NCBI GenBank assembly: GCA_036897485.1
Contig: JAYMTF010001834.1
Span: 1 to 21,092 of the forward strand
Origin: Pelargonium nanum
Taxonomy: Eukaryota; Streptophyta; Magnoliopsida; Geraniales; Geraniaceae
Length of the DNA stretch: 21,092 nucleotides
Direction of reading: 5' to 3'
Each line of letters starts with the position of its first letter. Positions within the stretch are counted from its first letter, which is position 1. Under the pieces are notes generated by a model that saw only the letters and a list, made by a program, of their open reading frames with translations, searched no databases and had not been told where the DNA came from. Positions 9,532 through 18,635 of this stretch are shown here, one piece after another. The position numbers and the translations under genes were made by a program.

Positions 9532-11564
9532 GCGTCGCCGCCTCGCAGAGGTTAGAGAATTTACCGATCATGAATCAGTCTTGTACAATTTTTGCTTTTC
9601 TTGTGTCTCTGTTTGTTGTAACTTAATTTGTTGAATTTCTGAAAATCCTCTTGTTGTGGATGTTCATATAACTCTAGGGCACTGTTTTTATTTTTGTTAT
9701 TAGTAATGATTTGAGGATTCATATGTCTTTGAAGAAGAAGAAGAAATTAAATAAGTTTTACATTTTGCTAAATATATTCTCTAGGGTTTATCTTTCCTTT
9801 ACTTACAGTTTTAGGGCTTTTACTTGCAAGTATTGATAAAAAATAATATTGTTGACTCCCAAATCTTTAGCTCAATGTTGCAGGAAATTACTAATTAATT
9901 AATGTTTTCATTTTATATTATATATTGAAATTAACAAGTTAAATATTGTCTTATTGGTATCATTTATGAAAATTTCAGACAGTGCATATTCAAACTACAC
10001 GAAAATATTATATTACTGAGAGGACAAATGACAATTATCATGTTATCACCAATTAAGTGGTTGAGAATTAAGAAAATAACTAATTAATTATAAATAATGT
10101 TGAAGCTCATGAGCATATCAATAGTACATAGATAGCAATTCATTAGATCCAAAATCTAGGTAGCTTATAAGATTGAGTGAAAGTAGAGTGAGCTGCTGGT
10201 TATGGGGAGAACATGCACATCAACATTCTCTAATAATTGTAGTGTTAGGGTTAGATTACAAGCAGCAGGATTTGTAAAATATATAAACTAATGAGTTCAT
10301 AAATAAACAAGTGTTAATTAAAAATCATAACATAGCCATTCAAGAAAGCCTATAATTGCTCCTTAGTGGATCAGCTAACTTGGATAACTAGATTGAGTGT
10401 TTCTTTTATCCAATTGTAGAAGTTGAGACCATAAGTTTAGCAAAATAATATTTATTCCTAAGACATATCCATAATAGGTGTGTTGAGCAGTTACATTACA
10501 AACAACTCTAAAATACATATGCCAATAAAAACAACTTATTAGTAGAAAATTAGGGCATTTTTTCCAAATCTTATATATATATAGATCTACTTCTAATTAG
10601 TATACCTAATTAGGTTATATATTTACATTGGTCCTATCTCCAAAGATTGATCTTTGATGTTTTGGCTTCATTCTCATCTTTTTTTATAATTAATATAAGT
10701 AATTATATATATATGTCTTTGCAACAATCAACATAATTATGTGAAACTTGCATGAAGTTTAAAATTATTTATCTTGACATTGATTTTATATCCACTTTCC
10801 TCTCTAAGCTTTTCAAATTCTTAGGGAGCAACTAAACTTTGAATTCGATTATTTGACACACATTTATGCAATATGAAAGAGCACACATACATATATGATA
10901 TTATCTAATTTTCTTCTTATACTTTATTAGTTTTTCAATATTTATTTATCAGGGAGCAACTAATTCAAACAAAAGAAAAGATTCAGAACATGTTTTTATA
11001 AAAGTTGATATTATTTTTAATCTATGAACATTGAAAATTGTGTCGGCAAACAATGTAGCTAGCATGCACGTTAATATTCATTTTAGTGTACTTATTTATG
11101 TTATTGCGTTTGTTCAGTTAAACTTCTCATGTATATAAATCCAAGCAACATTTCATTAATGATATTGTCTGCCTAACTAATTGTATGACTGCAATCAATA
11201 TAACGGTTAAAATTCTTTGTTTTCTTCCACTAAATTGTCATGTAGTTGAACCCAATCAAGTAATCAACAACTGAAGAAAAGAAAAACATTTCCATTAGAG
11301 GTACAGAAATTTACATGACTTGATAAATTTACATGACCTCAACTCACAAGACTTGATAAAAATCCATAGAGATAAAGACATAAAATAAAAGACTAACAAG
11401 GAAATCAAAGAACAACATTTAAGTGTGACAAAGTGACAAACAATTGGGAGCATATTATATGTATGCACACATAAGTACTTATAATATATCCATAGATATA
11501 TGTATTTCCATACTTTATGGGATCATATATATATGTATATATAAACATATATGTATGTAATAGA
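9532..11564. other. Intergenic stretch between convergent AHL and LEA genes
   Basis: The first 100-250 bp should be the AHL 3' UTR, with AT-rich sequence suitable for polyadenylation. The rest is AT-rich with no recognised gene. A 12-base word GGGAGCAACTAA occurs twice (about 10825 and 10952). TA-rich microsatellite at 10573-10583 and 11525-11556 is notable, the latter lying just past the LEA stop, probably in its 3' UTR. Confidence 0.45.
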
Positions 11565-12415
11565 TTAGAAATGGTGGCTGTGGCTGTGGTGGGAGGAAGG
11601 AGCAGATCCAGATTCCATGAGAAGAGCTGGGTGTTGAGCAGAATCAGATTCAGAAGAAGAATGAGAAAGGTGAGTTTGGCCATGCTTTGCTGCTTCTTTT
11701 TGTGCTATCTCTCCTGCTTTTGCCACATGCCACTCCATCTCTGCCTCTGCTTCTCTTGCCAATCTCACCTCGTGCGCTACATCCATCCGAGCCTTCGCCA
11801 ACTCCTTCTCCGCCTATATTTTGATCACGGGAATCAGAATGAGAATGAGTATCAATAAAAACATATCACAGTCAAGAAATGATCACGCGCATAATATGCA
11901 ATCATGCAATGACGGAGGTGGAGGGCGGCCACAGTAGGCACCAACCCATGGTGGTTTCCCAAAACTTCATTATATATAAAATTGTCTCGGGTCAGTGGTA
12001 ACATAGATCGAGGTCATGGATCTTACTCTCTTTTTTTATGTCAATTTTATGTAAACCGGATTATTTTTTGCTCCTCTTGAACAAAATTCTAACCTAGTGA
12101 ATGAGAATGAGAATGATAATCAATCAAACATATAAGACTAAAGAAATGATCATGTGTGCCATATACATGAATGGCGGAGGTAGAGGGTCGCCACAGTAGG
12201 CACTGGCCCATGTTGGTTTCCTAAAGCTTCATTATATATAAAAATGTCTCGGCTTAATTAATAGTAACATTAATCTCGTTTACCTTAAAGAGGTCAAACA
12301 AATTATGGCAGCGTGTATAAAGTTATTGATTAATTACCTTCTCCTCGGCTTTGGCTTCACTTCTAGCCTTTCGAGTCGCGGATAGATCTTGAATTTTATC
12401 CTTCATGGCCTGCAT
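11565..12415 (-). CDS. LEA group 1 (PF03760-type) late embryogenesis abundant protein, two exons
   Basis: Exon 1 is 12415-12338 (26 codons, starting MQAMKDKIQDLSATRKARSE); exon 2 is 11813-11565 (82 codons plus stop). Donor AAG|GTAATT and acceptor ATATAG|GCG join in phase 0 to give 108 residues. The MQ.MK.KI.D start, an Ala/Lys/Glu-rich helix (AEEKAEKELAKARMDVAHE, then REAEAEMEWHVAKA) and a hydrophilic tail match the LEA_1 family of small desiccation proteins. These are disordered in water, become helical on drying and protect proteins and membranes, mostly in seeds. The tail is Ser/His-rich and ends SSHHSHSHHF, which could bind metal ions as some LEA proteins do. No signal peptide or membrane segment is visible, so it should be cytosolic or nuclear. 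Family placement rests on recognition of the N terminus and helix, with moderate to good certainty. Confidence 0.78.
11831..12008. repeat. Direct repeat copy A inside the LEA intron
   Basis: This block and 12099-12275 are diverged direct copies, about 265 bp apart, sharing GAGAATGA, AAGAAATGATCA, GGCGGCCACAGTAGGCAC (GGGTCGCCACAGTAGGCAC in copy B), GGTTTCC and CTTCATTATATATAAAA followed by TGTCTCGG. Together the copies fill about two thirds of the 524-bp intron (11814-12337). The GGCGGAGG...GGCAC core resembles dispersed plant repeats with GGCGGAG-type wording, so it may derive from a transposon end; that is inference. Confidence 0.8.
12099..12275. repeat. Direct repeat copy B inside the LEA intron
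   Basis: Second copy of the 11831-12008 block, in the same orientation, separated from it by about 90 bp of unrelated T-rich sequence. Differences include small indels (copy B is a few bases shorter in the core) and substitutions such as TGGCGGAGG for TGACGGAGG, so the duplication is not recent. Confidence 0.8.
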
Positions 12416-12948
12416 TTTTGCTGTCTTTACCCGAAACCTGCAAAACAGAACTCTGAAGTCTAAACGTCTAATTTTTGTCTTTATAGTTTGCAATCTATGT
12501 CCGGTGTAAATATATAGTATATATAGAGAAACGTAGATTTATATATCATTGCCATTTGTGGTACATAGACGTTTACAACTAACCTGCGGTACGGTAGACC
12601 TATGTTTTTTCATGCACAACCTGAAACACAGGCTAATAATAAGCCGCAACTATGTAACATTATGGGTTGTTTTGGTTGGCTCATGTGCATCAATCCTTGG
12701 CCACACGTTGCCAAAATCGTCACCAATCATTTGACATAGAAATAGAAATAGAAATTGAGACAAAAATGAGTAACATAGTATACAACAGACAACATACATA
12801 GTATTTCTTGAAACAAAAAAATTGAAGTGAAAACAGTATCTCAGCAACAAAATCTGTGGCCACTCTTATGAGAAATGCACCAAATCAAATTATATTCCAA
12901 CCTATAGTAGAGTGAATTGCACGAACCAAATTACATTCCAGCAACAAA
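12416..12948 (-). promoter_or_regulatory. Putative LEA promoter and PP2C 3' flank
   Basis: This 533-bp gap must hold both the PP2C 3' UTR and the LEA promoter. On the minus strand TATATA-type sequence at 12511-12527 lies about 100 bp upstream of the LEA start. An RY-core word CATGCA is at 12611-12616, and an ACGTG core (minus strand, within GGCAACGTGTGG) at 12704-12708. RY and ACGTG elements are bound by B3 and bZIP factors in seed genes, which fits a LEA promoter, but each word is short and could occur by chance. Confidence 0.35.
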
Positions 12949-15900
12949 TCACAACCACTTTCTCCAACTGGTTGATGATGATCTGTTGTCGGCGGATAAA
13001 AATCTGGGGAGGCTTAGCAGACTATTAACCCGGGTAATACCTTCCAAGGCCGACCACTCTTCATCCTCCGTGGTTGAAAGGCACTCGGCTAGGCTCCTCT
13101 TACACTCACTCTTCTCGCTACTTTTATCCTCTCTCGACTCCAGCACGGCTTCTATTTCGTCACACCCTCCTACACTGCTTGAATGCTCTAAATGAGATTC
13201 TCCGTTGTTCTCATCTGTCAATGCCACAGCCTCGTCATCACCCGCGGATGAATGTTCCAGAAAGAGGCACACAACTGCACAATCATCGTTCTTGGATGTC
13301 GGATATTTAAGCCTCCATGCTCGAACAGCAGTGTCTACAAGGGCTCTGGCTGCTGTTGCCCGTCCGGGGGCCGAAGACACTACATCTATAGCCTCCTTAT
13401 TTGACAGGACATCCCATACCTGAATCATAATATAGATGTCAACATAGACTCTCAAAACAAAAAAATGACTTTTTAAAAAAGAAGATGAAAAAAAAGATAC
13501 CCCATCACTGGCAAGAATAATGAACTCGTCTCTTTTGGACAACCGGCGATAGTAGACATCAGGGACGGAAATTAAACCAAAATCTTTTAGACAGAAGTCC
13601 CCAAAAGCTCTAGCCATTGCCAAACCAGGTGAGTCGTTATTAGGCAACCATACACGCGCAACCTCTGGCTCATCCTGCAATGCGAAAACCCTTCCTTTAC
13701 ATTCCTTGATCCTGGCAGCTTCTCCTAAAGAAGGTAAAAATCCCAAGTTAGTTAAATAATTAATTTTTTATAAGGATCTAATTAGGATTTGTGTGAGCGA
13801 GAGAGAGACTTGGGAGATCAGGCTTCAAGTCTACAGTCAGTTGTACAGCAACCAAAGAGTTTTCACAGTCTCTCGTTGCCAGTACTGCTCTTGAATCACC
13901 AATATTTGCAAGTATGACATCAAGACCCTGTTGAACCACATTTTAAAGCAGTTGTTTAAATGATTTCAGATCAAAGTTTATGGACCAAAAGGAAATGAAA
14001 GCATGGAAACAAAATAAAGAACGAGTACATTTAAACTTCAAAGTCAACTTTTGGGAACCACCAGAGCAACTCATCATATTTGAAATATGTAACCAAAAAG
14101 ACCTAAAAACTTCAAAATACATAAGAATGATCACCTTTACCTATATGAAACAGGCATATTTTTTTAGAACTTCAGCATTGAGCCGCCCTTTTTCCTTTAT
14201 TAATATCTTTGTTTAACTTTCTTTGAATAACATCCACTAGAGCAAAGTGACATCAGTATCGATGTTAGTAAACAGGTTCTGAAAGATAATTAGTTCAAAC
14301 AAGACGCAGGGCATAGCTATCGTCAGCAGCATCTTCGCACGAGTTTCTTAATCCACCAAATCAAGAAGACCTTAACATAGTAGTGTCTGTCTAGCAAGAT
14401 GACATTTGAAGTGGATCGATCATATGATTCAAGTTATTGTTGGAAGGTAAGGTGAACTCCACTATTGTTCATTGACTTGCTAGTTCGAAGGCATGCCTAA
14501 GATTCTGACTTCTATAAGTTCAGGATGGGAAGATTGAACGCTCTAAAACAACTTAAAGAGATTTACATGATAAATGGCATATTCTTCGATATCATTCATG
14601 CAAGTAGACATAAAAAAGGAATAGATAACATATGGCCGTATACATAGACCTTCTGAAGTAAAATCTAATATACCATAGCAATCGTGTAAATTTAAACTTA
14701 TCTTGATGAACATCGCTCATTATATCCCTCAAGATAACTAAAATGACATATAGCTCAAAAAAGCATTCTATATGGATGAAAAAGAAATGGTTTTGACAGA
14801 GTTCCAAGAATTTACCTGCTTTACCAAAGTAACAGCAGTCGACCCACTGCAGAAACAATCAATTACCGGATTTAATTTTAATTCCTTATCCATCAACTTG
14901 AAAGCTTTCAGGATGGATTGTTTAAGAGGCTGGTGCATCTCAGGGACTTTACCGTTTTCCTCAAACTCTAATGACTCGTAGCAGTCATCATCCAAGCTTT
15001 GAGAAGAAACTTCCTCAGAGTTTGTGCATCCAGGAGCAATTCCAGTTTCAGAACGACTGTTCTGGCTACCGTTACAATTTGCATTCCATTGAGTACACAG
15101 CATAACAGGAAGAGTATCTCGAACTTTCTTTGCAACCATATGACCATACGGACCATGACCATCAAATACTCCACAAAATATGGTGTCACTTCTTGAACTG
15201 AAGTTCTATTGCAGAAACATTCCAACCAAGTCAAATACGTGCATTTAACCAAAATTCTCATGATTTTACTACGTCCAAACACCATAAAAATGTATTAAAA
15301 AGAGCAAGATATAAATAATTAAACTGTCAACAAAGCATTCGACAGCTAGAACAAGAGTACAAAATATAAATACCACACAAAAGTGAGAATCTATTTTACA
15401 TAGAGAAGTGAGGTGCAAAATGACAATGAAGCTAGCATGTTCAAGGTTTTACATCCCAGTACACTAGCATCACTCTTGACACATTTGAGTTAAATTCAAT
15501 CAAACAAAATACTGATCTAGAACACTAGTTTTGAAAACGATACAAGTGGTTGGCTTTGCTATCTACAAGTTTTAGAAGTGATGTATACTAATAGAAGTAA
15601 AGAAGGTTCAATTACCCGACAAAGATCAGATTGATACCATAGTGGAATATATGTATCGCCTAATTAAGATGCACAACTGCCAGCAGTTGGACAACACATA
15701 TATAAGCTCAACTCTGGTAAGACCAAGCCATAAAACCCAAAACCACTCTAAGTTGAAAATTAAGTATAGGGGATGTTGCATAGGTTCTCTTGTCAAGTTG
15801 CACCATACCAAGTAGACCTGTAGTGTATTAGTGGCATGTTATTTCTTAGGTTTGTCATGTATACATTGTGTACTTTTATTGTAATACCAAAACAACACAT

Positions 15901-17078
15901 ACATTACACAAAGATTACATTACATGAGTTAAATAAGGTTCAAATCACAGTCAGTCAACGTGGGAGAGAAAAAAGTTGTCTGAATACAAATGTATGACCA
16001 AACCACAGACTTGTTACAACTGCATTCGTGAAATCCGCAAAAATTGCATGTGAATAACTAAATACAAGTCAATTTCTCATTTGTTTTCTCCAAAAAAGAA
16101 ACAATGTCTCTAAAAGAACTTACAGAAGGAGATATCTGCTCCCAGCATACATAGCGCAACACCTAATGAATCGACTTTTTTATATAAGACAACCAAAAGA
16201 TGTACTCCCTCCGTCCCAAATAAGTGTCATGCTTTCTATTTTGAGAAAAATTAATGAGAAGTTAGTCAGTGTTGTATATTTACTCTTTTGTCCCCGTGGA
16301 CATGTGTTCTAACAAACTCAAGGGATACAAACTAACTTATTATAGAGACATTACTGATAATTCATGAATAACCAACTTCCTAAAAAAGAAACAAGACACT
16401 TATTTTGGGATAGAGAGAGTATTCATTGTTATTTGAAGGCCGTAAGTTTTGTGATGATGCAAGCACTTTCTTGCCCCTTTTTTCTCTTTCTTTCTTTCTT
16501 TCTCTTTTGTTTTTGTTTTGGAAGTAAAAAAGGATCCAGTTTCCTTTACAATTGTTTTTCTTTTAATTTGCATTTTCCATTTCGAACTCGAAGAAAAACT
16601 TGGATCCTAGAATGTCGCCTGCAGCTGGGTTGGTGCTCTACAACAAACTCACAAACTTTCCCCTATAATTTAACATCTCTAATCTCACAAGAAACCTCCA
16701 AAATAGACAAGATTGTCACTCTCAGCATCTTCAAACCAACAATCAAAGCTATCACATCAATTCTATTCTCCAACAAAAATAAAAAAAACACACACATAGC
16801 AGCAATTGAACAAGAAATTTAAGAAGAATCCACACACTAACCTCCCAAACAACCATGGCATCTTGATTGGTGCCCTTCTTCCCCTGCTGAGTATACAAGC
16901 AAGCCTCCTCACTGTGAGTGGCACCATTCGTAATTATCCTCCCATCATCAACCTCGCCCCCTTCGCCACCGCCGCCGATCTTCTTCCGCCTCTGCCGCCG
17001 GCTCCGGTGCCCCGAAGCGCACGCCTGTGCGCTCTCCACTCTCTTCTCTCCCACAACAGTTGAATACCAGCAACCCAT
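12949..17078 (-). CDS. Protein phosphatase 2C, clade E-like, five exons, N-terminal lipidation motif
   Basis: Exons (minus strand): 17078-16842, 15205-14816, 13927-13810, 13724-13501, 13419-12949. All junctions are GT-AG and the frame stays open for 479 residues. This PPM/PP2C Ser/Thr phosphatase needs Mn/Mg. Visible motifs: KKGTNQDAM (D73), VFDGHG (D94-G97), CFCSGSTAV, NIGDSRAV (217-224), PGLAMARAFGDFCLKDFGL (about 281-299), ASDGVWD (D322) and NDDCAVV (D369), so the metal and catalytic residues appear complete. The acidic insert between about 118 and 174 and the C-terminal ALEGITRVNSLLSLPRF motif resemble the Arabidopsis clade E group (PP2C33/52/74-like). The MGC start gives Gly2 for N-myristoylation and Cys3 for palmitoylation, pointing to the plasma membrane. 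The exon 3 donor (AA|GTCTCT) is weak but gives the expected PREAARI join. The substrate is unknown. Confidence 0.92.
13928..14815 (-). other. PP2C intron 2
   Basis: An 888-bp AT-rich intron between VKQ (exon 2) and GLDV (exon 3). No terminal-repeat element or coding motif was recognised. Introns 3 (13725-13809, 85 bp) and 4 (13420-13500, 81 bp) are short. Confidence 0.75.
15206..16841 (-). other. PP2C intron 1
   Basis: A 1636-bp intron with donor GAG|GTTAGT and acceptor CAATAG|AAC, separating the N-terminal lipidation/QDAM exon from the exon with DGHG. It hosts an intact-looking Stowaway-like MITE at 16205-16419. The remainder is AT-rich without recognised features. Confidence 0.8.
16205..16419. 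mobile_element. Stowaway-like MITE with TA target duplication
   Basis: A 215-bp element flanked by TA (16203-16204 and 16420-16421), beginning CTCCCTCCGTCCCAAATAAG and ending GACACTTATTTTGGGATAGA plus GAGAG, the inverted terminus. The CTCCCTCCGTCCC end and TA duplication are the signature of Stowaway MITEs mobilised by Tc1/mariner-type transposases. It has no coding capacity. It is the best-preserved of three related copies in this window (the others at 5362-5604 and 6485-6684) and sits inside PP2C intron 1. Confidence 0.88.
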
Positions 17079-17121
17079 TCCTGTACTGTTTCTACTGTTC
17101 GCCGAAGCACGATCCTCTCCT

Positions 17122-17148
17122 TTAGCTTCCTCCTGCTCCGACCGCCAT
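17122..17148 (-). promoter_or_regulatory. Short upstream ORF in the PP2C leader
   Basis: On the minus strand an ATG at 17148 opens an eight-codon frame (MAVGAGGS) ending in TAA at 17124-17122, 43 nt before the PP2C start codon at 17078. If transcription begins upstream of 17148, ribosomes would meet this ATG first, which often lowers or conditions main-ORF translation in plants. The leader extent is unknown, so it may lie outside the mRNA. Confidence 0.45.
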
Positions 17149-18635
17149 TAATACACAGTTAGGTTTGGTGAGAAACAAGAAGAGAGAAATCAAAGAAGAC
17201 GAAGAGAGCTGGGAATGGGGGCGGTAGGTGAATAAATGAGTCCACAAGTATCATCACAGCGAATTCATACGCAACAAATCGGTGCGCATAAATTTAAACA
17301 TTTAATTAAATTTAGTGTATGGTTTGATTTGTCACGGATGAGCATAGACAAATCTTGAGGACCCAACTCCTACACATCGCTTTTGGAAATGCGAGGAAAA
17401 GAAAAACACATAATTAATTGTTATTGTAACGTAAAATAAATAAATTAATACTATGTAGTAAAAGCTATGGTCTCTCGAGTGGGTCAGATGTTTGTAAAAG
17501 CTCTGCTTCTGTCTGAATTTTGGTTTTCGAAATGAGCACAGCACGTGCCTTCCTCGTGCGCGAAGTCTTTGGCACAGTTGTTGTAGACACAATACTGCTT
17601 CTTTTCTGTCTGTCACAATAATTGCAACATATGAGCACCACAGATCATCAATCTAATTAATACAGTGACTTATAATTAACGATTAATCTTATTGATTATC
17701 ATGTTTTTCTATCGATTTCTTGTAATTTGCTAAAATAGTTTATAATACATCCTATATTATAAAATGTTAATAAGTATGTATTTTTTTCGTTAGCTTGAAC
17801 TTATAGAACGAATAGTAGTGAAACTTATGATAATTGTGCTAGAATTATCTTATACATATTCTTAAGGCTCAAGAATTTTCTTAAAAATAGATCATGCACC
17901 TATTCTAGTATTTCTCAACTACATCTTACACACTAGTTGTTAATGGGATGAAGTCAAATTAAAATGTTCGACTTTCGTCAGGAGGGAGTCCCTATATCTT
18001 TTATAGGAGTGGCCCAATCATAAATCATCTTCTATTTCTTTAAAAGAAAATTTCATATGAAGATGTTCCTCTAGTCAATCCCTTAGAATTAGTTTTGGGA
18101 AATTTGCATTTTGAAAGTCTTCCCAAACCAATTTGAAGAGTATTTTAGACATAATCATCCCACCGGAGGTTCAATAACTCTCACAGGAGCCTCCCATCTA
18201 CTGTGCAAAAGGCTCCCGTAAGAGCTCCAATGGACATAAAATGTTTAGAAGTCAAGCAAAGGGCCCCTTACCGTCGTCAGCTGCAGGAGAGTAGCAGATG
18301 AACCAAACAAGTACTAATGTAATAAGAAATTTTGAAGTCATTGTATAAGTTTCAAGAGATTTGCATTAAAACACTGATGAAACTAAACAAACACACCAAG
18401 GGATTCAACAAAAATATCATCCAATTGAAACTCACATATTTTGCACCATTGAAATCTTTAGTTTCATTGTGACTATAACAGAGACATTATTAACTAGTTT
18501 ACAAGAGAACATGGAACAATTCCACTTGACTTCGCAAGCTCAACATCAGCAGAAGTGATGATCCTCACTAAAGGATTCCCAAATTTCAATGATTGGACGA
18601 CTGATTATTAGAGCGGGCTCAGGACCTCAATAAGA
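17149..18635. other. Intergenic stretch: PP2C promoter and SDH4 3' flank
   Basis: The left few hundred bases should be the PP2C 5' leader and promoter; pyrimidine-rich minus-strand sequence near 17170-17210 fits a leader. The right end contains the SDH4 3' UTR. Between them the sequence is AT-rich, with a weak GGAGCCT/AGGCTCC stem at 18186-18216 and no recognised gene. Confidence 0.45.

Noticed and set aside
9233..9634. Plus-strand 133-codon Arg-rich frame
   Set aside because: It is a shifted reading of the AHL coding sequence; the Arg runs are frame-shifted Glu/Gly repeats.
11405..11683. Minus-strand 92-codon frame
   Set aside because: It overlaps LEA exon 2 in another frame and runs into TA-microsatellite translation.
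11517..11858. Plus-strand 113-codon frame
   Set aside because: Antisense shadow of LEA exon 2.
12917..13423. Plus-strand frames of 72 to 92 codons
   Set aside because: Antisense to the last PP2C exon, whose motifs are clear on the minus strand.
15936..15950. GGTTCAAATCA, similar to a tRNA B box
   Set aside because: No matching A box, acceptor stem or cloverleaf could be found around it.
16752..17151. Plus-strand frames over the first PP2C exon, and the minus-strand reading through its donor
   Set aside because: The plus frames are antisense shadows. The minus frame past VVWE is intron read-through, since the NFSSRSDT exon restores the PP2C alignment.
17332..17616. Minus-strand 94-codon frame (MTDRKEAVLCLQQ...)
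   Set aside because: No recognisable family, low-complexity second half and no supporting splice partner; treated as chance.
18186..18216. GGAGCCT...AGGCTCC inverted repeat
   Set aside because: Only 7 bp with a 17-base loop and no conserved context; expected by chance.
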